Under the pieces are notes generated by a model that saw only the letters and a program-made list of their open reading frames with translations, had not been told where the DNA came from and searched no databases. From Rhyacophila brunnea (lineage: Eukaryota > Arthropoda > Insecta > Trichoptera > Rhyacophilidae), in contig JAGYXB010000825.1 of NCBI GenBank assembly GCA_022495005.1, positions 1,798,001 through 1,862,000 on the forward strand: DNA of 64,000 nucleotides, written 5' to 3'. The position numbers and the translations under genes are program-made. How positions within the stretch are numbered: the first letter of the stretch is position 1; each line of letters starts with the position of its first letter. Below, piece by piece: positions 19,559-30,087 of the stretch.

Positions 19559-22500
19559 TATTATTATTTTACCATCGCTAAAATATTTGAAAACATGTGA
19601 CGGGACGTATTAATAAAAAATATTTTGTTCTAATGTGTAGTCTATAAACATTCTGTCTACGTCTGGCGTAGATATATGTACATATACTTTGTAAAGAAGC
19701 AAAACAAAGACGGTAAAAGCGATTTGAAGAGTGCATTTGGGTGATCTTTTAAATGAAATTCTTTTTAGGGGAGGTTAGAGTGGAGTGGACCCTTGCAATC
19801 TGTGGTCGCACACGTCTGCCTCATCTCCAGAGTTACTCTCCCCTTTTTAAATGGTTGTCAATCTTTTCGCTTCAAAACTATATTATCAATCTTTAAAAAA
19901 ATATAAATGTTTGCGGCAATATTGTTACAAAAGTCACACCAAATACTCCATCATATACCTTTCAAATCATTCATGTCACCCAGGCACCTTTACCAATTAT
20001 TCAGTTACAATTTAACGACAATTTTACCAATATTTTAACTCATTAATAATTAGCAGACAAAATTACAGGGTGATTCGTCATGAGAGAGATAAACATAAAA
20101 ATAATCAAAACCAGTGTACGAGTATATGACCCGGGATCTAGAAAGACAACAACAAAAGTTCAACTATCAAATTGGTTTGTGCCTGGACTACTTCCCTGCA
20201 TCCACTAGTATCCACAAAACTCCAACATCCTCAAATACAGTACACTATAATTAATTATCAACAATAAGTGTATTGATACTACTTATTAAATTCGCAGATG
20301 ATACGTTCCTCAATACAAAATTACCCAAGAGTTAGTTATCTTCATCCGCCAATTTGAAGAAGAAGACAAATGTATGGACCTAATAATAGAAATTCATAGA
20401 CTATAAAAAATACTATTACTACTAATGTACTGTTGAAAGGCACTCGTGGAGTTATTGCCAAAATTTGTTAAATCTCGAAATTAAGCTATGGACTAATTGC
20501 AATTTGAAAGTTTAACATGCCCTCTAAAATTAGGCAAAGTGCTTTATGTACATGTTCTATATATTGAATGACCTTCTATTGTTTTTCTAGTTTAAATATT
20601 TATATTTTATATAGTATATACATATAATCCGTTGTTAACTACAAATACTTAAATTATCGACTTAACAACTTTTGGCAGTAACCCCAAAATAATATGTTCT
20701 TGGCAAATATATTTAGCATTTATCTGAACTTAGGTGCGAGACTGACATCAAAGGATAATAGCAATTAACGAAAAGAATAGAGTGAAATCGTTCGAGCACA
20801 TTAGTCGCTACCTCGTGGCAAAGGTATGCAGATCATTATAACCCAACCCTCAGAGTAATGATTCTATAATAATATTATCATTCTATCATCTATAACTCTA
20901 TAGAGTATTGTTCGACAAAATGAAGCCTTGTTTATTGCGTATAACGCACATTAGAACCTCGATTTTATTACTATCAACTTAACTATGACACGTTATTATA
21001 CCATCGTGTTACAGTACGCCTACTAAATTTACACACTACATAGTTAACCATATTATGTTCTACTAAAATAACTAAAAATAATTACCACTAACTTTATATT
21101 TAACACAAAAACAATAAATTTCAGTCCGATATTGTTAATGAAATTCCTGATTTATAATATCAGTTATTAAAATAAATATCACAGAAATCCTAAACCATTT
21201 AACTGTGACGCGCGCAATTTTTTTTATCTCAATCATATTACTTCATATTATATCTATAATATAAAAGAGATAAATATTTTGACATTTTGAGAACAACCAT
21301 GCGTATATTTTATGTCATGTACCTACTCACTTTTATCCTGACCGAGCAGTTTTGCTATTTTCAAAGGTGAAAGTTCGCACGCAATGTTTTGTCTCTTTTC
21401 TTTACTATCAAATTAGAAAGGGAGGTGAATGGTTTGTTTACGTCTGGGACGAAAAGTTCGGACAAACTGTTCAGAAATAGGGGGCTGCGACTTTCATTTT
21501 GGAATTTACGCACCGTAGAGCTTTCACTGTCTGACTAAAAAAACAGAGAATACAGTTTATTCGTCTATAGAAAAGCCAAGGGCACGCTATAAAAGTAATT
21601 TGTTACGCCGGTGCTGACTTACACCTTAAACACAATCATTAATCTTACAAAATGAACAGGTCGTTAAAAAAATAAGACGTATTCCCTCCGTCGTATTTAC
21701 ATGCCTACCAATCACAGACAGCAACAACTTGACAACATGATGAAGTAAACTCTCTGCTCCATACAAGATAATAAAAAATGAACATTACTTAATGGAGGTT
21801 TTATACAAGTATTATAAATTTGAAGCTGAAAAATAATTACTAAGGGTAACGCATTTATTGACTAAAATTCGCTTCGAATTACTGTATCACTTTCAATCTT
21901 TTCACATTGTGATCAGAAATAAAAACGCCCTGCGCCTGCAATGAATATTATGGCAAGTATCCACTTCTGAAGCCAAGGGTCGATAGTTCGAATCCCACGT
22001 CTAATATATAAATGAGCCCTGATAGGCTTGATACGAGGAAACGATTCCGATCCAGGATAAATCATGGCGCATGTAAATTCAAATTCATTAGGACACCAAG
22101 ATTAGAAACTATCCCTCGCGATATCAGACAAAAGTGTTTCAAGAGCAGAAGAGACCTACGAGATTCAAGAGAGTGAAAAGTAAACATGCCTTGTAGAAAG
22201 GCAGTCGTAAAATAATCATTTGACGAATTATCGAAAGAAAAATATTTATATGTCTTAAAATAAAGACATCGAACACATTTCACGTTATAAAAAAACCTTA
22301 TAGGAAACCTAATAAGGATACTAGATAATCGACCCATATTCAAGAATGCTACACACTAATGAGACGTAGGGTGTACGTAAGATATTTGGATGTTTGAATG
22401 GTTTGGATTAACGCATGATGAATCCTAGAAGCAATATATAGAGACCTGGCTCAGCTACATGCTACGGAGTACGGATGCTTCAAAATTGCATCAACCATAA

Positions 22501-22720
22501 CTGTATTTACTTCAAGCCAACAGGATTTTAGCATCTTAGAATGGGGCCTATAACTAAGAACTATAATAGACTAGCTTGCAACGGGGATTCTTGAAGATGC
22601 AGCGTGGTGTCAATACGTTCCACACAAAGAACATACATAAAAATGTGTAATGGTAATTCATAGTAACTTACTGCTAAATAAAAACACCAAACAGTATAAT
22701 ATTATACTATTGTTATTATA
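19559..22720. other. About 3.2 kb without a recognisable gene
   Basis: A+T-rich. A hairpin-like AGGGGAGGTTAGAGT / ACTCTCCCCT pair lies at about 19767-19850. A tRNA B-box-like AGTTCGAATCCC lies at 21984-21995 (probable SINE head remnant). ACAGGGTGATTCGTCATGAG at about 20066 looks like a transposon end. Nothing else could be supported. Confidence 0.4.
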
Positions 22721-23012
22721 CTACTGCAACGAGTTGAAATGCGACCGACCTCATCAACCAATTTGGATGGGATAACGTCACACCCCCCCCCCATCTACAG
22801 TCCGGAGCTAGCACCAAGTGATTATCATCTGTTTCCTGTCACAGTTGAGTGGGACAAATATTAGGACCGACGAGGAGTTGAAAGAAGAGGTCGTACGCTA
22901 CCTGCACGCCGCGGCGGGAGAGTTCTATGACACGGGTATAGGAAAAATGCTACACCGCATGCAAAAATGCATCGATCGCAACGGAGATTATGTAGAAATA
23001 ATTACAAGATAA
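22721..23012 (+). pseudogene. Mariner transposase, C-terminal catalytic fragment
   Basis: Across frames the text reads LLQR...RPH, INQFGWDNVT, PPPIYSPELAPSDYHLF, GTNIRTDEELKEEVVRYL, EFYDTGIGKMLHRMQKCI and NGDYVE. HPPYSPDLAPSDYHLF and the C-terminal QKCI..NGDYVE are diagnostic of mariner transposases. The Asp in APSD is the third catalytic residue of the DD34D triad, and the second, expected in QxDNARPH, lies in a damaged stretch. A run of ten C at 22783-22792 has probably caused one frameshift. The N-terminal half is missing, and the C-terminus is cut by repeat A copy 5 directly after the GDYVE codons. Confidence 0.85.
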
Positions 23013-23404
23013 AAATAACTTTTTATATACCACGTTTTTAAATTTTCTGTTGAATTATATAAACTTGGCAATTCTATGTAGGTACTTATTAATAATTAAT
23101 TTAGTTGCTAGGATACCCTTAGCAACCAATTATAGTGATTATTAAATATTACTTTTGGCGAATTTTTTCCGAAACATACAAAACAGAATTAACTGAAAAT
23201 GAATTCAACTCTGCTTAAAGATGGGCAAAAGTATTTAAAAATGCATTGTCGTATTTTCAAATGTCTACTTGTTGGGAAGTTAGTTAAAAATCTTCAATCG
23301 TCCAAGACAAATTTTGGACAAACAAGAAAATTTTTGTACTAGACACACAAGAAAAAATCTGTACCGATCAAACAAGAATACGAGTTAATAAAAACGTAGT
23401 AAAA
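22999..23404 (+). repeat. Repeat A, copy 5, inside the mariner
   Basis: Runs from ATAATTACAAGATAAAAATA to AAAAACGTAGTAAAAT. TAGAAA precedes it (22993-22998) and recurs just after it (about 23408-23413), a possible short duplication that is the mariner's own coding text on the left side. Confidence 0.75.
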
Positions 23405-23505
23405 TATTAGAAAGTCCAGGCTTTCCAACAATGTATAATTCATTGCAAATAAACGTGTTTTTCTTTGTGAAAAAAATTGGAGACCTTATTTTACGGACAA
23501 CCCTC

Positions 23506-24040
23506 TAGTACCTACCCATAATTTATTTTTCCAATATTATAATATATATATATATATACATAAACTGAAGTGCGTAATACGTAGTAGGTCGGGAAATACA
23601 AGGGAGTCCGTTATTATGTGAGTGAGACCCTAGACATAATTAAAAACGCTGTTCGTAAATCAATACTTTAGTGTGGGGCGGGATTGATGGCCCTAATACA
23701 GTGCGGTACAAATAAGATAGTGTTCCGTTCAGAAAGACTTTTAGTTGAATGTTTATTTGTTTTTCCTCAAATTTAAATTACACTTTTACAACGAATAAGA
23801 TATTTTTTTATGATCGAAGAAAAAGGGTGAATTGAAAATAGAGAAGTCACAAAACAGTGCGTATTATATAAACCAAGTATCCGGGTTGGGCTTATATTAT
23901 ATTTAATACATTTGTTAGGTAATAAACATTTTCGGGCCATACGGTTTGGGTGTGGAAATTTTTTTATTACACTATTATAGTTTTAAAAATTGTTTATGAA
24001 TATAATATCATATAATTAATATTTCAAAAAAAAAAAATAG
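23506..24040. other. No gene seen
   Basis: A+T-rich, with a (TA)n run at about 23546-23560 and an A-run at 24028-24039. Confidence 0.5.
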
Positions 24041-24146
24041 AACAGATTTTGTTTTTACTAGAAATGGATGTCAGCCACTTGCTCAACGTATTAGGTCCAT
24101 ACTCTGACTCATATACAAATTGAAAAACAATATTATGTGTACTTGC
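24041..24146 (-). repeat. SINE family B body, cut by a foldback element
   Basis: GGATGTCAGCCACTTGCTCA and GGTCCATACTCTGACTC match the family B copy at 41085-41330 almost base for base. The match ends at about 24146, exactly where the minisatellite foldback terminus begins, so the SINE was the target. Confidence 0.7.
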
Positions 24147-24500
24147 CGGGTGCCGGACGAAATCCCGAAGGCCGAAATCCCGAATGCTGAAATCCCGAAT
24201 GGCCGAAATCCCGAAAGCCGAAATTCCGAAAAATTAAAAAAAAATACAAACATCAATAATTGCGCAATTTTTACAAGAGAGACAAAAACCCATTTTTTGT
24301 GGAAATATAAAAAAAAATACAAACATAAATACTTGCGCAATCTTGAATTGCGCAATTGTTGTAAGAAAGACAAAATCCATTTGTTCTACAAAATTGTCTC
24401 TCCTGTAAAAAATTGCGCAATCTGCAAAACCCATTTTCCGCGAAAATGGCTTTTGTGAAAATTGCGCAATTATTGATGTTTACATTTTTATTTTTCGTTT
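24147..24500. mobile_element. Second copy of the hAT-like minisatellite foldback (right arm lost)
   Basis: Starts CGGGTGCCGGACGAAATCCC, the same terminus as the right end of the 19058-19550 copy, followed by about six minisatellite units. The centre carries five copies of the palindrome TTGCGCAA within about 230 bases (near 24259, 24334, 24347, 24413 and 24460) with AAAACCCATTTT-type blocks. There is no minisatellite arm at the right end, so the copy is incomplete or internally rearranged. Confidence 0.65.
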
Positions 24501-24605
24501 TTTTTATATTTCCAGAAAAATTTCTTATTAGGGTTCTTATTAGGGCTGGACATGGTTGAAAAAAAATGTTTCTACTTTTAAAATATATTCTATCACTATT
24601 GCCGC

Positions 24606-24607
<2 letters not shown>

Positions 24608-24638
<31 letters not shown>

Positions 24639-24646
24639 ATTAATTA
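24608..24646 (+). repeat. (ATT)n microsatellite
   Basis: An uninterrupted run of ATT triplets. Just left, GGACATGGTTGAAAAAAA (24545-24562) matches the family B SINE 3' end in plus orientation. Confidence 0.8.
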
Positions 24647-24649
24647 TTA

Positions 24650-26374
24650 ACGTAATCAATAACTTAATCTTCCATGAAAATTTTGTAATCGACAGAATAT
24701 AATATATTTTACCGGAATATTTTGTAACTGGTATATAAAACAAGGAATTCTACGAATTTTGATATAACGGAAGAAATACAATTATTTCAACTCCTGTGTG
24801 GCTCAAAGAAAAATATAACAGTTAGTCGGTAACTACCCCTTGAATGTTACCTCTCAGCCAGGTGCATGTACATAACAATATGTTAAAATAAATAATTTAA
24901 ATCCGACGAAAGTCAGTGCATGAAGTAAATTAATTGTATTTCGTCCCTAGCATCAAAGTTTCTATGACATCTTGATAAATATTATTAGATAAACTTTCAC
25001 ATATTATGTTTTTGTTACTTCTATATTATATTATGTGCTACATCTTATGTGAAAAGTAAAACATACCTAATATCCAATTGCTCCGAATCTGTAATTTTCA
25101 TTAAAATCAAAACAAACCGTCCGACATAAACCTCTCCATATCACGGTTAATTAAGTTGCCTTTTAGGTAAGAACCAAGTAGATCCCAGAACTTGAATTCT
25201 GCTTTAAATAAGCGGGCAGCGGATTTCATAGATCGCGAGAGAAACATAACTAGGACATTTAAGACACAGTCACGGTCCTCAACAATGAGGGACACGAAAC
25301 TAAGACGACTATATTTTTTAACTACTGTTGGTTTTATGTACACGGATGCGTAAGGTTTGGAGACCCCATTATGAAAATGTTAATCTTGAAATAACCTTTC
25401 GATGTGTGTTAAAAGCATAGGATAGTTATATTGCAATGATTAAAAAATAATATTTGATTGGTTTTTACATTCAAATTAGCTGGTATTGTATGTTATGTAA
25501 CAGAAGCGATTTTATTTGACGCAGATAATGCACTCGAATTGTCATAAGAATCAAAAGGGTGCCTTGAAACAGTTCAGATTAGTCATAAAATTATTAAGCT
25601 ATAAAATAAAATAAAAACTAACCTGCTAATATATCAGTTTTAATAATTATTATTTTTAGTTACATGATATGATTCTGGGAAAGAGATAAAATTGATATTT
25701 TACCAGGTACGTTGGTAATTGGAAGTAATGTGTTTTATTATTTTTTTTTGTCGTGGAGGTGGCTCAAAATCAATCAATGCTTTGGGTATTCATGTCCTTA
25801 AACTCGCGACCAAGTCTAATTCATCTTTTTAGTTTATGACAATATTTCCCTTGTCCTTAAATAAATTAACATTCTTCTGATCAGGAACCGCACTGTTTCG
25901 ACTAGTGGAGCCTGTATGACAAAAGTGTGCTCTCGGTCGGTAATAACGGTCCCTGTAATTGCAGTATGTGACCGAAGAATGAAAAATGGGGTTCGACTTC
26001 GAGTCGTATTGATTTATTGTTCGAGAACAAAATTGTTTACGCCGATATAAGGCCATGTAATAAATATGTCATACGACGTGGAAATAATAGAGAATTCTAT
26101 CGATATTTCATGAATCTCCTTTTTAGGTAGGTATCTATATAAAATATTTAAATTTACCATGATCGTTTTTAATTTATGTGAGGGTATTAATAAGTTGCCA
26201 TATGAAGTTTTATATTTTCTCTGCTTTTTTTTATCGAGGCTTTGACTGCGACTTGCTGTCCTCCTGTCGACCCTCAAATATATTTTCTTATTTTCCAACG
26301 TAATTTTTTACCATCCATTGACTGGTTACATGTAAGTTGTATGTATGAAGTTAATAGTGGGACACTTATTCGTG
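24650..26374. other. No gene recognised
   Basis: About 1.7 kb. Three minus-strand frames of 75-94 codons (25107-25343, 25829-26056, 26014-26298) have no family features, and none is supported by splice or composition evidence that I can see. Confidence 0.4.
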
Positions 26375-26678
26375 CACCGCAGTACGTGAAACATGAGTTC
26401 ATATAACATTTTATCAAATGACGAGTTCTTCGTTGAATATTTCACCGTGGAATACATTTGTACGTATCTTAAAAAATGCGGCAATAGTTTTGCAATAGTA
26501 CTGTTCCAATTAGATTAACCCTAACCAAACCTAACCTAACCTAATCTAGTAAAGACATCTCATAAAATTCGCCACATGTTGTAGTATACGTACAAATATA
26601 CTCCACGGTGAAATGTTCAACGAAGAACTCGTCATTTGATTAAATGTTACACGAACTCATATTTCACGTATTGCGGTG
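26375..26678. mobile_element. Foldback element with a telomere-like CCTAA core
   Basis: The left arm (26375-26470, starting CACCGCAGTACGTGAAACAT) and right arm (26585-26678, ending ATTTCACGTATTGCGGTG) are inverted copies about 95 bases long and roughly nine-tenths alike by eye. They share AAATGACGAGTTCTTCGTTG and TTTCACCGTGGA. The 115-base centre holds AACCCTAACCAAACCTAACC followed by TAACCTAATC, that is, degenerate (CCTAA)n. No coding sequence. Confidence 0.75.
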
Positions 26679-26936
26679 AACTGTTTATGTACAAATTTCC
26701 GGATACGCCATTGACTGCATATCAAATTAAGCTCTTAACGAATAATAAAATTCGGTAAAAATTGGAAGTTAATTGCAAAGTCGGTAACGTCCATCAGTAG
26801 ATATATTATTGAAGTTATACTTCTTTTGGGGCGTTTGTTAGATAGTGAAATTGAGAGCTGAGCGCGCACGCCGTTACGAAAGTGCGAGACAGTATGAAGT
26901 TAGCTGCAAATCAGTCAGCTATATACAAAATTTGAT
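26679..26936. other. Spacer with an inverted mate of the LTR-like repeat's end
   Basis: GAAGTTATACTTCTTTTGGG at about 26812 is the inverted partner of CAAAGAAGTATAACTTC at the 3' end of the repeat that follows, and both are next to CGCGC-rich text. The 26937-27274 repeat may thus be the right part of a larger inverted-repeat element. Confidence 0.45.
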
Positions 26937-27274
26937 AGTAGAATTATTCCGTATCCTAGGGAACGAATTTATTATTGTCAGCCATTTGCAATTCCTTACG
27001 TAACCAAACGATTAAACGTCAGAGTAACAGTTGTTACTTTAAAAATAAAAACAACGAGAAATAATTATATAATTTAGTAATATACGTTAAAGTGTATAGA
27101 AATAAACCAACGGCTCTCCAATAAGCGGTCTTTTTTCTGGAGTGTGTAATTTAACAAGATAATTAAGAGCTAGTCGAAGAATCTAGGTTATCACAAGTTT
27201 TATTTTTTGTTTTGTTACGCCAAAGAAGTATAACTTCTAACGCGCGTACATAATACACGCACCGATTTTTTTTT
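26937..27274 (+). repeat. LTR-like or MITE-like repeat F, copy 1
   Basis: About 335 bases nearly identical to 35768-36101. It includes AACGAATTTATTATTGTCAG, CCAAACGATTAAACGTCAG, GTGTATAGAAATAAACCAAC, TTAAGAGCTAGTCGAAGAAT and CGCCAAAGAAGTATAACTTC. AATAAA-type signals and unusual conservation across the whole length suggest a recently active family. TG...CA ends are not evident, so I do not call it an LTR. Confidence 0.75.
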
Positions 27275-27692
27275 GACACTGACAACAAATTATGATTTTC
27301 TTATAATTAGTACATGCAAAATAACCCAAAATATCAGAGGCCACCCATAGGCGTAAGCCGCGTATGGTTTGTACGATGTGACATACTACAAAATAATATG
27401 ATTTAAAAAGTCCTATAACTTGGCCCCTGGATGAGCGCATAATAAATAAACTCAAGATGGACGCAGAGAGGCTGATTGCGATCGACTGGAGATAAAAAAA
27501 ACTCGACATAGAGATACCTGGAATATTATCTGTAGTGCCAGCCTGAGTTCGTAAGTATAAACAAGGAAATCTTATGAAACGAAATAGGGCTGTTTAATTT
27601 GGGTAACTATTAATATAACAGATGATTATGAAATAGTTAACATCCCAGAAAAGAAAAGACAGGACAGTTTTTTCAGGCTTATCTCTTATAAT
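27275..27692. other. No gene seen
   Basis: The stretch at 27300-27510 is slightly richer in G+C (GGCCACCCATAGGCGTAAGC) and resembles other unplaced TE debris. No assignment. Confidence 0.4.
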
Positions 27693-27868
27693 AACATATA
27701 TCGACATAAAATAGAACTAACGATCTTAGTCGATATAAAACCTTTCAATCAAGCAGTTCACAAATAATCTCTCAATTGAATAATCGATCCTCGCGTACTG
27801 CGTTTATCCGCAATAAACACTAAACCATCAAAATAATAAAGCCATACCATTTATATATATATTAAAAA
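27693..27868 (+). repeat. Repeat C, copy 2
   Basis: CGACATAAAATAGAACTAAC, CAATCAAGCAGTTCACAAAT and AATAATAAAGCCATACCAT follow the order of copy 1. The middle (about 85 bases) is deleted relative to copies 1 and 3. Confidence 0.65.
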
Positions 27869-28329
27869 AGCTGATATGAAATAATTAGCAACAGTTTTGT
27901 GTTTATTAATCAATTATGTATCCATTACAAAAAAATAAAACTTATTAGTTGGACGGGGTACCTAGACTATGCATCTGATAACCACTTGCGGGTGTGATAA
28001 GCATCCCATCAGTAGTTATAGTTATAGTCAATAGATCAGCTGATGTTCATTGATAGAATAAAAGCACGGAGAATCTATTAATAAGAAATGTATTCGGTAA
28101 CATATGGATCTTCGCAGTGGAAGCAACGAGGTGTAGTAACTAGCAGGCGGAATGAAAACAGAAATGGTTTGTGTGTACGCGTATTGTCTCGCTGATTTTA
28201 TTGTGTTACTTATTTTTGTGTATAGTTTTATTAATATATTGTGTACGTCTTAAACAAATAATTTGTAATACTGGCTCATGTAGATATATTACACATATTT
28301 ATTATGAAAAATAAAACGGAATAGCTATC

Positions 28330-28392
28330 GATGCAATATTAATTGGTAAAGTAGACCAACGGATTTCATTGGTTGTGGGTTCATCTCCCTTA
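28330..28392 (+). repeat. tRNA-like SINE head
   Basis: AATTGGTAAAGTAG and a B-box-like GGGTTCATCTCC (28378-28389) at tRNA-like spacing. No tRNA fold. Confidence 0.4.
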
Positions 28393-28485
28393 TATATATA
28401 TGTTTATATTATTTTTTAATATTATATAATATGTTCCATATGTGGCATGTTCAAGAAAAAATGTCACTGTTTTTAATATTATGTA

Positions 28486-28967
28486 GTATTAAAATTCTAA
28501 TGGATTTAAGTTTTGTACTATTCCATTTGAGTCGTTTTTTGCAAACTGATACCGAGTACTATTAACTCTAACTTATATAACAAATCAATACAATGAAGTA
28601 GGTAAAAACTTATCACCTACCTATTAAGTCAAAGGTCACAATAAAAAAAATTACAAACAAATTATGAATAGTTGAAGTATTTGTAAAAAACCCCTTACCT
28701 TATCAATAATAATACACTCGATAACCATATAAAAATCGTCAAAACCTAATAATAGATCATTAGTAATTATAAACAATAGGAGATATGTTTTTACTTACTT
28801 TATTGTATTGATTTGTTACATAAGTTAGAGTTAATAGTATTCGGCGTCAGTGTTTATTTGCCCTTTAGTGAGTTTACACAGTGCCTGAAGATGCCGAAAG
28901 GAGAAATCGGGTTGCATAAAACGACTCAAATGGAATAGTACAAAACTTAAATCCATTAGAATTTAAA
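28486..28967. repeat. Long inverted repeat, asymmetric arms
   Basis: AAATTCTAATGGATTTAAGT at the left matches its inverse ACTTAAATCCATTAGAATTT at the right. The arms also share TTCCATTTGAGTCGTTTT and TATTAACTCTAACTTAT. The right arm has about 75 extra bases (CCTTTAGTGAGTTTACACAG, GCCTGAAGATGCCGAAAGG) that the left arm lacks. Non-coding. Class unknown, possibly a foldback DNA element or two inverted copies of one repeat. Confidence 0.65.
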
Positions 28968-29536
28968 TTCAAATTCCATCAAGTACCTTCAGTTGAGAAT
29001 ATTAATATTATGTAGTATTCATTGAATGAATTTTAATTGTCAATTAAATGATAGAATTGACGTGATAACTAATACAAAAAGATAAAGATAATATTATACT
29101 GAGTTAAAAATGTAGGTAATCCAAAATACCAAAAGCTTTTATTAAATTCAAACAAAAATGTTGACGGTGCAGTCGAATTATTTTAGCTCTACGTTTCACT
29201 GCTCTACGGCGTAGAGCGTAACAAGCTGCAAAATTGCAGTCTACCACGTTTGTAGCATTTCTCATAGAGATTCACGTATCTCTAAGATTTGTTTAACAAG
29301 AACCATATAACTTAAATGCAGTACCGTATAATTTAATGTTCTAGTAATAATAATAAATTATTTAAAACTGCAAAGCACAACCGTAGCACGTGAGCAGAGC
29401 ATTTATATAAACCTTAAAATTTTGAGTAGAATTCACATTGTTTTTAATTTCACCAAAGCTTTGACAGCAAACTGTTGTCATATCATCTCTGCTCTTAGAA
29501 ATAAGGATCTATTTTTATATCCCTAAAATTATATTA

Positions 29537-29712
29537 AAGATGTTTATCGAACATACATAATTTTGAAAACACTTCTGAGAAAATATATTATAACTTATAA
29601 CCAATAGATAAAATATTTTTGAAAAAATTAAGACTCCTCGCTGGAATCGAACCTGCATCTCTCGGGTTTCGTGCCCACGCACATATACCACTATGCTAAA
29701 GGTACCATACTT
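29537..29712 (-). repeat. SINE family A copy with tRNA-like head
   Basis: On the minus strand it has an A-box-like TAGCATAGTGG, a B-box GGTTCGATTCC and a T-arm-like stretch, then the family A tail start GTGTTTTCAAAATTATGTAT at lower coordinates. Boxes are near consensus, so the head is fairly young. Confidence 0.65.
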
Positions 29713-29913
29713 AATTACTACAAATTTTAACTAATGGCTCTTATAATACTCTCTTAAGCGCTTTCTAAATTGAGCTACTACTGACTATCGGCTTTTGTAT
29801 TTGAAATAAAAGTAGTTATTACTTTAATAATTACTAACCGACGTCACGGATCATTCTAAGATATTTTAGTGTTGTACTTTCCTTGTACTTGCTAATAATT
29901 ATTAATTAATTAC

Positions 29914-30087
29914 TTTTTATTCAACGAATAATTCACAAGATTTAGGAATGTAACATTCTAATTATTGAACATACATAATTTTGAAAATTTTGAAAATAAT
30001 TTTTTTGTTTTCAAAATTATGTACTTATGTTTAATAATTAAAATGTTACATTCTTAAATCTCGTGAATTATTCGTTGAATAAAAAAA
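29914..30087. repeat. Palindrome made of two family A tails
   Basis: The minus-orientation tail (ATTCAACGAATAATTCACAA... from 29919) meets a plus-orientation tail ending TTATTCGTTGAATAAAAAAA. The arms are about 80 bases each with little loop, so the block can form a long hairpin. No tRNA head is left between them. Confidence 0.75.

Larger units (their letters stand above)
22721..23505 (+). mobile_element. Broken mariner element with a 3' terminal repeat
   Basis: Downstream of repeat A copy 5 the sequence resumes and ends TTATTTTACGGACAACCCTC at about 23486-23505, followed by TA. This has the form of a mariner terminal inverted repeat (TTA-x-GGACAACCCTC) with its TA target. The 5' part is deleted. 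Removal of repeat A (22999-23404) reconnects transposase and 3' end. Confidence 0.7.

Noticed and set aside
19221..19613. 130- and 105-codon frames
   Set aside because: They translate the GGGATTTCGGC minisatellite and its inverted arm; the repeated Phe-Gly/Arg-Asp-Phe pattern is a product of the DNA repeat.
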